Origin: Saprospiraceae bacterium
GTDB taxonomy: Bacteria; Bacteroidota; Bacteroidia; Chitinophagales; Saprospiraceae
Direction: 5' to 3'
Assembly: GCA_016710625.1 (NCBI GenBank)
Contig: JADJVK010000006.1
Location: 1-64,000, forward strand
Length of the DNA stretch: 64,000 nt
Below, in pieces: positions 56,383 through 64,000 of the stretch. Position 1 is the first letter of the stretch; each line of letters starts with the position of its first letter. Made by a program: the position numbers and the translations under genes. The notes beneath the pieces are model-generated. The model was not told where the DNA came from. It ran no database searches and worked only from the letters and a program-made list of their open reading frames with translations.

Positions 56383-56932
56383 GTTTATTTTTATTTTCTT
56401 GATTTTCAATTAATATCCGAAGCTTCTTTTTTGCTTCTGACAAATGCCATTTTGAGGTGCCAATGCTAATGCCCAATTTTTTTGAAATATCATCATGAGA
56501 TAATCCCTCTAAAATATATAGTTCGAAAACATGGGCTGTACTTTTAGGGATTTGGTCTAGCAAGGTTAAAATATCGTGTTCGTAAAGAGCGGATAAAACA
56601 CTTGGATTCAATGGTTTATCATAGGAATCTTCCCATTCTACAGTTTTGTAAGCATTTTTCTTTTTGAAATAATCCGACAAAGAATGAAACATAATTTTTT
56701 TAATCCACCCTTCCAAACTGCCTTCATTTCTAAATAAGCTAGCTTTCTGAAATACTCTTAAATATCCTAAATTAATGATTTCCAATAACTCATCTTCATT
56801 CGTTGTATATTTTTTGCAATAGGCAATACAAGACCCGAAGTACTTTCGATACAACATTTCTTGACAATAACGGTCGTTTTGTTCGCAACCTTTTATTAGC
56901 TCTAAATCTGTATATATTTTATTGGTTTTCAA
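56357..56932 (-). CDS. ECF-type RNA polymerase sigma factor
   Basis: 191 aa. Region 2 is seen in M-L-Y-R-K-Y-F-G-S-C-I-A-Y-C-K-K-Y and E-L-L-E-I-I-N-L-G-Y-L-R-V-F-Q-K-A. The region 4 helix-turn-helix is seen in L-S-H-D-D-I-S-K-K-L-G-I-S-I-G-T-S-K-W-H-L-S-E-A-K-K-K-L. The N-terminal half is short of region 1, as in all ECF factors. It precedes and overlaps the membrane partner gene and probably directs a promoter set that includes this locus. No ECF target motif is visible in the window. Confidence 0.92.
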   Translation of the reverse strand: MKTNKIYTDLELIKGCEQNDRYCQEMLYRKYFGSCIAYCKKYTTNEDELLEIINLGYLRVFQKASLFRNEGSLEGWIKKIMFHSLSDYFKKKNAYKTVEWEDSYDKPLNPSVLSALYEHDILTLLDQIPKSTAHVFELYILEGLSHDDISKKLGISIGTSKWHLSEAKKKLRILIENQENKNKHVLQYTTA

Positions 56933-56936
56933 ATAA

Positions 56937-57407
56937 TTATTCTACTTTTTTATATCTATAGTCACATCCGTCAAAATAACTGTTTCCAATATCTAATTGT
57001 CCGACATCTTTGCAAATTATCAACCTTCCAGTCAATAAGTCTCGATAGGGCAAAGTGGTGAAACTGAAAAAAGTACCATCTATCGAACTTAAGCTCCAAG
57101 TATATTCTTTAACTTTTTCATTTTTCAAAAATTCTACTATCGTTCCATTAGAGTTCACTTGAAATTCAATACCAATATTAGAGGCTTCATCAGTTGATGC
57201 ACCATTTTTTGTTCTTGGACAAACAGTCTGTTTCCAACGCCATTTGCCAATCAAAGCCTTAGCTGTTGAAGTGGAATCCCATACCGTTTTTTGGTGGCAA
57301 TCCAATAAACTCTGATTAAAATCTTCAAATCCTTCTTTGTGCATGCATTGAAATGCTTGGGAACTAACAAAAAAGATGGCTAAAATATATCCAATTGGTT
57401 TTTTCAT
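56937..57407 (-). CDS. Secreted lipocalin-like protein of unknown function
   Basis: 156 aa from the ATG at 57407, chosen because it begins a clear signal peptide (Y-I-L-A-I-F-F-V-S-S-Q-A-F-Q-C); a longer frame to 57440 overlaps the gene upstream. The cysteine after A-F-Q may be a lipobox. The mature part has A-L-I-G-K-W-R-W-K-Q-T-V-C near the start of a beta-barrel-like fold and I-E-F-Q-V-N-S-N-G-T-I-V-E-F, a common pattern in lipocalin-like Bacteroidota proteins. It stops 4 nt before the sigma gene start. Confidence 0.6.
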   Translation of the reverse strand: MKKPIGYILAIFFVSSQAFQCMHKEGFEDFNQSLLDCHQKTVWDSTSTAKALIGKWRWKQTVCPRTKNGASTDEASNIGIEFQVNSNGTIVEFLKNEKVKEYTWSLSSIDGTFFSFTTLPYRDLLTGRLIICKDVGQLDIGNSYFDGCDYRYKKVE

Positions 57408-57414
57408 ATAATTT

Positions 57415-57888
57415 TTAATTTGCTTCAAATTGTAGTGCATTTTTTCTGGAATTGTAAAATAATTTTAGTTGATTATTTGAAACCTCGAAATCCTCAACTA
57501 ACTGAATTTTGTCCCAAAAATCACTTCCCCAGTTAGGCTCAGCAACTTTTGTCCCTCCAAAATTATTAATTTTTATAGAATTATTATTCGATAATATATA
57601 TTCTCCCATAAATGAATTTGTCAAAGTATTTCCCCACAATTTTCCAATATTCAAAGAGTCTTGAAAGTGGATAATTACCTCTTTCTCCAAGAATCCTTTG
57701 GCGTTTTCTTGGTTTTTATAAGTATATGTGCATTTTTCGTTATCAATATAAGCCATTAATTTCCAAGAACCTATCAATTGTTTTGATAAATTGCTTTCAT
57801 AACAGCAAACATTACATTCATATATTTCTTTTTCTTTTGTACATGCAATGATAACAAGAAAGAAAATTGGGAAATATAGATATTTCAT
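57415..57888 (-). CDS. Lipoprotein with a META/HslJ-like domain
   Basis: 157 aa. Lipobox near residue 16 (V-I-I-A-C-T-K-E-K-E), then two more cysteines (C-N-V-C-C-Y). The body, L-I-G-S-W-K-L-M-A-Y, N-S-F-M-G-E-Y-I-L-S, I-K-I-N-N-F-G-G-T-K and a last D-F-E-V-S-N-N-Q-L-K-L-F-Y, follows the strand pattern of META or lipocalin-like heat-shock-associated domains. The family name is tentative. It is 7 nt from the next gene and 12 nt from the previous one, so this is part of one transcript with 56937-58302. Confidence 0.62.
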   Translation of the reverse strand: MKYLYFPIFFLVIIACTKEKEIYECNVCCYESNLSKQLIGSWKLMAYIDNEKCTYTYKNQENAKGFLEKEVIIHFQDSLNIGKLWGNTLTNSFMGEYILSNNNSIKINNFGGTKVAEPNWGSDFWDKIQLVEDFEVSNNQLKLFYNSRKNALQFEAN

Positions 57889-57900
57889 TAGTTAGTTTTT

Positions 57901-58302
57901 TTAATAAATAAAAATTGGTTTATTATTTTCACTTACAATTCCTTTGGGCGTTGGAGGAACTGAACAATCTGAAATGATTCCACATTTTTTATTCATTTGA
58001 TTCTGTAAATCAGTATATTCTTTAATTTTTGATAAAAAATCATTTACATTTATTTCTGATGAATAGGCAATAAAACCTACTGGACCGCCACAAGCTTTTG
58101 TACCGAAAGCCACGAATCTCCACTTACTGGCATCATTACAAGGTTTACTTTCCGAAATAGCTGTGATCTCATTAAATAACTTGCCAAGATTTGCTGTGTC
58201 TTCTTCGCAAGTTGTTGAATTAGTGGGAATTGTTTCTTTTGAATGGCAACTGATAAAGACTATTGCCAAAATCAAAAAGCTAAATTTTATTATTTTATAC
58301 AT
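57901..58302 (-). CDS. Small lipoprotein with four or more cysteines, unknown function
   Basis: 133 aa. Lipoprotein signal with cysteine near residue 19 (V-F-I-S-C-H-S-K-E). The mature part has T-C-E-E-D, K-P-C-N-D-A-S-K-W-R-F-V-A-F-G-T-K-A-C-G-G-P-V-G and K-C-G-I-I-S-D-C-S-V-P. The paired cysteines suggest disulfides in the periplasm. The family is not recognised. It is 10 nt from the outer-membrane gene upstream. Confidence 0.62.
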   Translation of the reverse strand: MYKIIKFSFLILAIVFISCHSKETIPTNSTTCEEDTANLGKLFNEITAISESKPCNDASKWRFVAFGTKACGGPVGFIAYSSEINVNDFLSKIKEYTDLQNQMNKKCGIISDCSVPPTPKGIVSENNKPIFIY

Positions 58303-58312
58303 TTCAATAAAT

Positions 58313-59068
58313 TTAAAATATTATACCAAATCTAAAGGAAATTCTCTTATAAAACCATGTTTCTGAATACTTTAGTATAGAATTGTCCCATTGTGTTATC
58401 TCGTAATTTCGAGTGATATTTTGTAATCTTAACCCGATATCAAAAAGATAATTTATTTCCGAATTAGCTCCAATTCGAAAGCCTATACATTGGTGAAAAA
58501 ACAAACCACCTTTGGTGGATTTTGGGTCAGCAGCAGTTGCAATATTGTAACCTAAGGAAATACTATGATAGGGGCTGATTTTCTTTTTTCTCCAATAGCC
58601 TTTGGTTTCTAGGAAAAGTGGAATATTGACATGATCGTAATAAAAATTCTCAAAACCCACTCCCATCCCTATTCCATAGAATCGATTAAATTGGTAACCC
58701 ATTGAAAATGAGCCATTTAATCCAATGTAATAGGATTTATTCCATTGATTTTCCTTGAAATAGCCAGGATTTATACCAACATATAATGTATTATAAAGCC
58801 CTTTTTCCTGAAAAGCATATGGTTTTATAGTTTGGATAATTCCTGAATTGGGATATTCTTGTACGATCTTTTTTATTGTATTTTCAGGAATATTTATTTT
58901 TAAAGTATCTTCTAATATTTGCAGCTGAATTGATTTGTCAGGAGCAATAGCAATGATTTTACCTTTAAAAATACTTCCATTTTTTAGATAAATCGCATCC
59001 ATTCTGGTCTGTTGTGCAAACAACAAAATTGGAAAGCTGAAGAGTATTAAATATAATAATTTTTTCAT
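58313..59068 (-). CDS. Outer-membrane beta-barrel-type protein, paralogue-like to the one at 10065
   Basis: 251 aa. Signal peptide to I-L-L-F-A-Q-Q, then a short N-terminal module (I-Y-L-K-N-G-S-I-F-K-G-K-I-I-A to N-T-I-K-K-I-V-Q-E-Y) that parallels the I-Y-R-K-G-G-N-I to D-I-R-K-I-A module at 10065. The barrel-like part has N-T-L-Y-V-G-I-N-P-G-Y, Y-Y-I-G-L-N-G-S-F-S-M-G-Y-Q-F, H-S-I-S-L-G-Y-N-I-A and the final aromatic strand R-I-S-F-R-F-G-I-I-F. It probably reports or forms part of the surface; the cargo is unknown. Confidence 0.68.
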   Translation of the reverse strand: MKKLLYLILFSFPILLFAQQTRMDAIYLKNGSIFKGKIIAIAPDKSIQLQILEDTLKINIPENTIKKIVQEYPNSGIIQTIKPYAFQEKGLYNTLYVGINPGYFKENQWNKSYYIGLNGSFSMGYQFNRFYGIGMGVGFENFYYDHVNIPLFLETKGYWRKKKISPYHSISLGYNIATAADPKSTKGGLFFHQCIGFRIGANSEINYLFDIGLRLQNITRNYEITQWDNSILKYSETWFYKRISFRFGIIF

Positions 59069-59153
59069 AATTCAAATTTTTTTAAGGCTTTAAAATGTGG
59101 GCTGACTCTTTTGCCAACCCATCAACCTATTACTTGAGTTGTTATTTTTTAAA

Positions 59154-59189
59154 AGAACCAAACATCTAAAAGGCATCTTGTTTGGTTCT
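59154..59189 (-). terminator. Hairpin after the LVIVD lipoprotein gene
   Basis: AGAACCAAACA (59154-59164) and its exact complement (59179-59189) form an 11-bp stem with a 14-nt loop. On the minus strand it is followed by TTTTAAAAAAT, a weak T tract, so this is a plausible terminator. Confidence 0.6.
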
Positions 59190-59202
59190 AACAATGAGCC
59201 AT

Positions 59203-60459
59203 TTATCTAACAATTGGAATCTTACTTAAAAGAATTAAGTCCTTGTTATTCTGAGTATTATACTGGTACAAGCCATCTTTCCCAACCACCATTGCCACAT
59301 TTTTGTCATTCAAATGAATGACATCATAGGTATCAATATTATTTATATGAGAAAGCCTGTTTTCATCTATTTTTAAATCATCTTCGATGTTAAAAACTTT
59401 GAATCCATCATCACACAAATACAAAGTTTTATCATTAACTGACAAGCCTCTCGGATTGAACATTGGATATGTTTTCAGTAACTTTGGATTTTTTAAATCT
59501 GTAATATCCACCACATCTAGTTGATCTGAATTGGAAGAACAAGTATTCCCTCTTCGAAGGGTGATATATGCTCTAGTATCAGTTGCAAAAACAGGGTCAC
59601 AGGCAAATGAATGAGTAAAAGTCGAAAGAAAAGTCGGATTTGAAGGGTTGGTGTTGGAATAGATGAACATTCCGGAATTGGAACCTATAAATAATTTATC
59701 TTTATATGGGAAAATTGTTTCAATTCCCCAACCCAAATTCATTGATTTCTCTAAAGATGGATTTTGAGGGTTAGAAAGATGAAAAATTTTCAAATTAGAA
59801 TTATCAATGGTATATAAATGGTTGGCTGTCAAAGTAAATCTTGCCATCGAGCCACCGATACCAGTTATAGGCACAGTCCCAATTCCATTATAAAATATCG
59901 ATATATCATCTGCTTTAATATTTGAATTCTCATAGTAAAGAATACCTCCTTCATTTAGAAACTTTGGAGAATTACAAGGTAAACTTACTTTAGTATAATG
60001 ATAGCCAACCAAATATCCTAATTCTGGACTTTTGGATATTTCTGGGAAAACGGATTCTTTCCTTGTCAGTAAAGTTGGGTTTTGAATATTAGAAATATCA
60101 ATCGCTAATAAATCGATATAATTATCTGCATACAAAATATTATTTTGGATTGCCATATCAATATTTCCAGGTATTTCTATAAAGCCTAATTTTATAGGAT
60201 TTTTGGGATTCGTATTATCTACGATATGAAGCCCTTCATTGATTTCGTTGATCAACAAATATTGTCCATAGGTATATATTTTACCTGGGCTTTTCAAATC
60301 TTTTGAAGGACCCATTTTGATGGTAAAATTTCTAATTTCTTCTGTTTTTTTGTAAATTGGCTCATACCTCAAATATGTTTGACTTGATTTGCAAGTGTCT
60401 TTCAAGCAAGCCGAAAAGCTAAGTAATGCTACTAAAAACAATAATAATTTGATTTTCAT
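59203..60459 (-). CDS. LVIVD-repeat lipoprotein
   Basis: 418 aa. Lipobox cysteine near residue 18 (L-L-S-F-S-A-C-L-K-D). The body is made of repeated LVIVD-type blades such as L-L-A-I-D-I-S-N-I-Q-N-P-T-L-L, G-L-H-I-V-D-N-T-N-P-K-N-P, L-K-I-F-H-L-S-N-P-Q-N-P and L-D-V-V-D-I-T-D-L-K-N-P-K-L-L. The hallmark is a short hydrophobic strand, D-x-(S/T), then N-P. They form a propeller at the cell surface; the function of the family is not settled. It is separated from the lipoprotein group below by a hairpin. Confidence 0.88.
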   Translation of the reverse strand: MKIKLLLFLVALLSFSACLKDTCKSSQTYLRYEPIYKKTEEIRNFTIKMGPSKDLKSPGKIYTYGQYLLINEINEGLHIVDNTNPKNPIKLGFIEIPGNIDMAIQNNILYADNYIDLLAIDISNIQNPTLLTRKESVFPEISKSPELGYLVGYHYTKVSLPCNSPKFLNEGGILYYENSNIKADDISIFYNGIGTVPITGIGGSMARFTLTANHLYTIDNSNLKIFHLSNPQNPSLEKSMNLGWGIETIFPYKDKLFIGSNSGMFIYSNTNPSNPTFLSTFTHSFACDPVFATDTRAYITLRRGNTCSSNSDQLDVVDITDLKNPKLLKTYPMFNPRGLSVNDKTLYLCDDGFKVFNIEDDLKIDENRLSHINNIDTYDVIHLNDKNVAMVVGKDGLYQYNTQNNKDLILLSKIPIVR

Positions 60460-60595
60460 TTTCTTAATGTTTAAAAATTATTCAATTTTAAATGCTTAAC
60501 AACTCTTTAGTAATGATTGAATAATCGAGAATCAACAAGTTAACTTTGTTTGAAAATCTAGACAGATAGGAATGTCAAAATGGTTGGGTATGTAC

Positions 60596-60625
60596 AAAAA
60601 AAGAAGCGGTAAATTTTACCGCTTC
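60596..60625 (-). terminator. Intrinsic terminator overlapping the end of the Fic gene
   Basis: On the minus strand, GAAGCGGTAA pairs with TTACCGCTTC (10-bp arms, 3-nt loop, 60603-60625) followed by seven T. The Fic stop codon lies inside the stem, so the last translating ribosome would compete with hairpin formation. Confidence 0.88.
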
Positions 60626-61557
60626 ATATATTTTAGAATTGCATTTTTGGAAGTGAACCAATCTTTCCCTTCCTTATAAGCATCTATTTTTCCTCTTCTG
60701 GATAATAAACTGATGTATTCTTGACTATATGGAATTTCAGGCTCATTCACAAAACTTGAAATTGGCTGATAGTCATCGTTCTTTTCCATGTCAAAAGAAT
60801 TCAGATAGATTGTAAGGCTTCTATCCACTGCCTGAATCATCATTAATGCTAGCTTTTGATATTTGCCATTATTAGCTAGATTCAGTGCTTCATAATATTT
60901 TTTTCTATCTGCTTTTAAAATTATTGCCGGTGGATATCCTTTTCTAATCAACAATAAATTCATAATCAATCGGACCGTCCTCCCATTTCCGTCTGAAAAC
61001 GGATGAATATAAACGAAGCGATGATGAAAAATGGTGGACAACAAAACATCATCCAGATAATCAGGGTTTTGATTAACATAATCAACTAGCTCGTCCAGCA
61101 TTTCTGAAACCTTATGTGCTGCTGGTGGAATAAAATTTGCACCTACTATCCTTACAGCTCCAGTTCTTAGCCTTCCAGCATAATCATCTTCTACACTTCT
61201 CAGCACCAACTCATGGATGGATAAAATATCTTTTGTATCTAATAAATAATCTGGTTTTGCTATTTGATATAAAAACTTCAAAGCTTTATCGTGATTATAC
61301 ACTTCGAAATGTTCTCTCAATGATTTTCCTTTTACTGTACTACCTTCCAACAAAACCATTTGAGTTTCATGTTCGTTGAGTGTATTTCCCTCTATACTAT
61401 TTGAATTGTAGGTCCATTCTAATGATAACTGTTCTTTAACTTTTGTCAAGATGGAATAGGGGAGTGGTCTTTTGTTATCCAAAAGTATTTTTTTTGCATT
61501 CAACCTTTCCAAATTGGGTTGTAAAACTTCAAATTCCTTTATATCATAAGTTTTCAC
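60616..61557 (-). CDS. Fic family protein (probable AMP transferase) with N-terminal inhibitory motif
   Basis: 313 aa. The Fic motif H-P-F-S-D-G-N-G-R (185-193) is complete, so an AMP-transfer or related reaction on a target hydroxyl is expected. S-N-S-I-E-G-N (52-58) is the inhibitory helix motif (S/T)xxxE(G/N), whose Glu blocks the ATP site, as in class II Fic proteins. A winged-helix-like end (I-S-L-L-S-R-R-G-K-I-D-A, then I-L-K-Y-M-K-R) could bind DNA. GTG 61557 is the start; TATCTTTG just upstream places the transcription start at or within a few bases of it. No separate antitoxin gene is adjacent, in keeping with built-in inhibition. Confidence 0.92.
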   Translation of the reverse strand: MKTYDIKEFEVLQPNLERLNAKKILLDNKRPLPYSILTKVKEQLSLEWTYNSNSIEGNTLNEHETQMVLLEGSTVKGKSLREHFEVYNHDKALKFLYQIAKPDYLLDTKDILSIHELVLRSVEDDYAGRLRTGAVRIVGANFIPPAAHKVSEMLDELVDYVNQNPDYLDDVLLSTIFHHRFVYIHPFSDGNGRTVRLIMNLLLIRKGYPPAIILKADRKKYYEALNLANNGKYQKLALMMIQAVDRSLTIYLNSFDMEKNDDYQPISSFVNEPEIPYSQEYISLLSRRGKIDAYKEGKDWFTSKNAILKYMKR

Positions 61558-61559
61558 CC

Positions 61560-61609
61560 CCCAAAGATACGAATATCGGTTTGGTTTAAAAAGTTTTTAT
61601 ACCGATATT
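61560..61609 (-). promoter_or_regulatory. Fic promoter with a 9-bp inverted repeat
   Basis: On the minus strand TATCTTTG (61567-61560) is an exact -7 element directly before the GTG. Upstream, AATATCGGT (61572-61580) and its complement ACCGATATT (61601-61609) form an inverted repeat 20 nt apart that covers the -33 region and touches the -7 box. It looks like an operator. The C-terminal winged-helix-like part of Fic could bind it; that is inference. Confidence 0.6.
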
Positions 61610-62815
61610 TTATAATTTTTCTAAAACTACGGCATATCCTTGTCCAACGCCAATACACATGGTTGCTAAAGCATATTTTTTACCCGTATTTTTCAATTCT
61701 ATTGCTGCAGATTGGATGATTCTGCATCCAGACATACCGAGAGGGTGACCTAATGCAATGGCACCGCCATTTGGGTTAATTCTTGGGTCGTTATCAGCAA
61801 GTCCCCAAGCTCTGATGCAAGCCAAGGATTGAGCGGCAAAAGCCTCGTTAAGCTCAATAATATCCATGTCTTTCATCGTCAAGCCTGCTTTTTGTAAGGC
61901 TTTATTACTGGCTTCCACTGGACCAATTCCCATTATCCTTGGTTCCACACCAACCACTGCTGAGGACAAAATTTTGGCAATTGGCTTTAAATTATGTTGA
62001 TTTACGGCATGATCAGAAGCCAAAATCATTGCTGCCGCACCATCATTGAGCCCTGAGGAATTTCCTGCGGTTACAGTGCCACCTTCTTTCTTGAAAGCAG
62101 GTTTTAGAGTTCCTAATTTTTCTAAAGTAGTCTGTGGTTTAGAAAATTCGTCTTTAGAAAAGTAGGTTGGCTCAGTGCCTTTACTTGGTAAAAGAATTGG
62201 TAATATTTCTTGGGCATGTCTTCCACTTTCAACAGCTTTTGCTGCTTTTATTTGCGAATTAAATGCAAATAAATCTTGATCTGCTCGACTAATATGATAC
62301 AAATCCACCAAATTTTCAGCCGTTTTTCCCATTGCTTCTGTTCCGTACATTTGCTCCATTTTAGGGTTGATAAATCGCCAACCAAAGCTGGAATCTACCA
62401 TTACAGAATCCGTTCCAAATGCTTTTGTAGCCTTCGAAATCACATATGGACTTCTTGTCATATGTTCAACGCCACCAGCAATAAAAATATCGCCATCACC
62501 AGTCGTAATGGCTCTATGAGCTTGAACAACAGCAGACATTCCTGATGCACAGAGACGATTCACCGTTTCCCCAGGCACACTTACTGGAAACCCTGCTAAT
62601 AGCAATGCCATTCTAGCCACATTGCGATTATCATCCCCACCTTGATTCACACAACCTAAAATTACATCTGCAATAGCTTCCAATGGAATATTTGGATTTC
62701 GCTGCATCAAATTGGATAAAACAGTTGCAGCCAAATCATCAGCCCTAACACTGGATAGGGTTCCACCAAAACTCCCAATTGGGCTTCTAATTGCATCAAT
62801 AATATAAGTACTCAT
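61610..62815 (-). CDS. Acetyl-CoA acyltransferase, 3-oxoadipyl-CoA thiolase (PaaJ/PcaF) type
   Basis: Thiolase of 401 aa from the ATG at 62815 (a longer frame to 62836 adds seven residues). The active-site Cys is in V-N-R-L-C-A-S-G-M, the His in G-G-A-I-A-L-G-H-P-L-G and the second Cys in T-M-C-I-G-V-G-Q-G. The opening A-I-R-S-P-I-G-S-F-G-G-T-L-S-S-V-R-A-D-D, V-I-L-G-C-V-N-Q-G-G-D-D-N-R-N-V-A-R-M-A and G-W-R-F-I-N-P-K-M are closer to PaaJ/PcaF than to acetoacetyl-CoA thiolase, by memory of those families. No other phenylacetate or protocatechuate gene is nearby, so the pathway is uncertain. The stop touches the Fic operator. Confidence 0.85.
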   Translation of the reverse strand: MSTYIIDAIRSPIGSFGGTLSSVRADDLAATVLSNLMQRNPNIPLEAIADVILGCVNQGGDDNRNVARMALLLAGFPVSVPGETVNRLCASGMSAVVQAHRAITTGDGDIFIAGGVEHMTRSPYVISKATKAFGTDSVMVDSSFGWRFINPKMEQMYGTEAMGKTAENLVDLYHISRADQDLFAFNSQIKAAKAVESGRHAQEILPILLPSKGTEPTYFSKDEFSKPQTTLEKLGTLKPAFKKEGGTVTAGNSSGLNDGAAAMILASDHAVNQHNLKPIAKILSSAVVGVEPRIMGIGPVEASNKALQKAGLTMKDMDIIELNEAFAAQSLACIRAWGLADNDPRINPNGGAIALGHPLGMSGCRIIQSAAIELKNTGKKYALATMCIGVGQGYAVVLEKL

Positions 62816-63068
62816 TGTTCTAAAATTTGCCTGCAAAGGTATTTAAAATGTTCGATTTTGTGTATGTAACTCGATAATTCTGGAATCAAAATGTCTACAA
62901 AAAGACAAATCTGTATTTTTAGTAACTTTAAAAATTCTAATTGTGGAATTAATATATGAAAGAGGTTAAATTTGAAATAGGATTAAATAAAATAATTATC
63001 AAAAATGTATTTTATTAAAAGGTCTCTTTGTTTTTAATTATTTTTTCACTTTACGCTAAAACAAAATT

Positions 63069-64000
63069 TTGATAACCAATTTGAATATATTAAATTATAG
63101 GAGTATCAGCCATGGTCACAAAAGTATAAGAACATTAGACTATCTCGATAATATTAAAATAAAGGAACCCCAGTGGTTAGGATATAGGATTTTGTATTTA
63201 AAATATTTAAATGAAAAAAATGACATTTTTGATGATGCTATTTTTGAGCCATTGATGAAAGAAGAAAGTGAATTAAAAGGAATTGAATTACAGGTGTTTA
63301 GATGTTATTTGAATTTATGGCTTAGTGGTTATCTAAGATATCATAATGTAAAAAATGATACTGTAAAATTCAAATCAATAGCATCAATGAAAAATCCATT
63401 GAGGAAGATACTGCCTTAACTCAAAATGCTGATTTAGCAACTTTATATATGCTTTTTACTTATAAAACCAATTTTGAAAATAAAACTATATATGATTTTT
63501 TGTTGAATCAGAATATAAAATCCATTGAACAATATATTCAGTCAGAGAACAATTTTATTGTCTGATGACGCATTTAAATTTTTATTATTATCTGACAAAG
63601 AATTCATACAACAGCCATTTGTACACAAAAATTTATATATTAATGCATTAGTGAATATATATAAAAAGCAGATCATTTGGAATATTAAAGCAAATAATCG
63701 AGTTAAAAAAGAGCAAGCAAATATAAATAGATTGATTTTCATTAAAAATCTTTTTGTAAAAAACTCAAGAAGCGTTTCTTCAAAAGAAGGTGAAGTAAAT
63801 CCATTGCAAACTACCTAAAAATTGAAAGTATATTTAGACAAGGAGGAAAAAATATAAAAAAGGCACATGGGGAATGTGAAATTGTAATCCAAAAATATGA
63901 AAATACAAATGGTGCAAATTATTGTATTGATTTAAAAAATCAAATTGAAAATACACAAAAGTTAAAATTGATTGGCTTCCGACTAATTTCATCTAATTCT
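63069..64000 (+). pseudogene. Unrecognised gene broken by at least three frameshifts, running off the right edge
   Basis: Coding-like sequence continues through three frame changes. The first frame (TTG 63069 to TAA 63419) reads R-S-I-S-H-G-H-K-S-I-R-T-L and W-L-G-Y-R-I-L-Y-L-K. From about 63380 the next frame carries N-E-K-S-I-E-E-D-T-A and L-A-T-L-Y-M-L-F-T-Y-K-T. From about 63545 it returns to the first frame (S-D-D-A-F-K-F-L-L-L-S-D-K-E-F). From about 63800 it shifts again (N-Y-L-K-I-E-S-I-F-R-Q-G-G) and stays open to the last base. It is a Lys/Asn/Leu-rich helical protein without signal peptide; no family is recognised. The gap 62816-63068 before it holds no gene that I can support. Confidence 0.6.

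Noticed and set aside
1..64000. tRNA, rRNA, tmRNA or phage attachment site
   Set aside because: No cloverleaf, rRNA core or integrase was seen on either strand when read by eye; a covariance search was not possible.

Overview
The window is a piece of a low-GC Bacteroidota chromosome. The evidence is a set of Bacteroidota-type promoters (TAnnTTTG at -7 with TTG about 20 nt upstream), the near absence of Shine-Dalgarno sequences, a type IX secretion sorting tail, an Oar/SusC-like TonB receptor, Reg_prop/Y_Y_Y sensor kinases, a LytTR regulator and a Bacteroidota-only companion gene of thyA. No tRNA, rRNA, CRISPR array, transposase or prophage was seen.

Layout. 1-9956: end of rplA, then rplJ, rplL, rpoB and rpoC, with a long hairpin between rplL and rpoB and an intrinsic terminator after rpoC. 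10065-16376: a tight same-strand run with an outer-membrane-type protein, a lipoprotein (frameshifted in its signal peptide), a radical SAM protein, a short FabH-like ketosynthase, a membrane fatty-acid hydroxylase/sterol desaturase-type protein and a permuted papain-fold protein. I recognise no named pathway in it, and it is the best candidate here for an undescribed biosynthetic or lipid-modification system. 16373-27272: a T9SS-type protein (broken), a NamZ-type muramidase, a histidine kinase (frameshifted), a LysM/DPBB protein, cbs, a conserved unknown plus thyA, sdaA, a polyprenyl synthase and a broken LamG lipoprotein. 27372-28408: a frameshifted N-terminal nucleophile asparaginase. 28409-35866: a tandem duplication of a LytS-type one-piece sensor kinase together with its roughly 430-nt leader, followed by a LytTR regulator. 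Each leader carries three AGTGA repeats at exactly 21-bp spacing, the expected geometry for LytTR binding. The first kinase copy is decayed in the middle. 35996-50815: TonB receptor, an LptF/LptG permease (frameshifted), riboflavin synthase, recQ (no ordinary start codon), an NTF2-like protein, a TSUP permease, a repeat island, three small unknowns, a GH2 beta-galactosidase broken by several indels and a DUF1003 protein. 50884-53721: EamA transporter, glycosyltransferase and folC.

53722-55155 holds two copies of a short transcription unit with a promoter, about 110-120 nt of RNA and a terminator. The copies are nearly identical in the 3' half and flank a LURP-one-like gene; this looks like an undescribed small RNA pair. 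55156-60459: ECF sigma factor, its overlapping membrane partner, and a set of small lipoproteins, an outer-membrane protein and an LVIVD lipoprotein. 60616-62815: a Fic protein with a palindromic operator and an apparently leaderless mRNA, then a PaaJ-type thiolase. The right edge (63069-64000) is a gene broken by at least three frameshifts.

Many accessory genes carry single-base frame disruptions while rpoB, rpoC and the second kinase are intact. Some breaks must be real decay (several in-frame stops); others, for example in the LptF/LptG permease, could be assembly errors. All calls are by eye from sequence; no database was searched.
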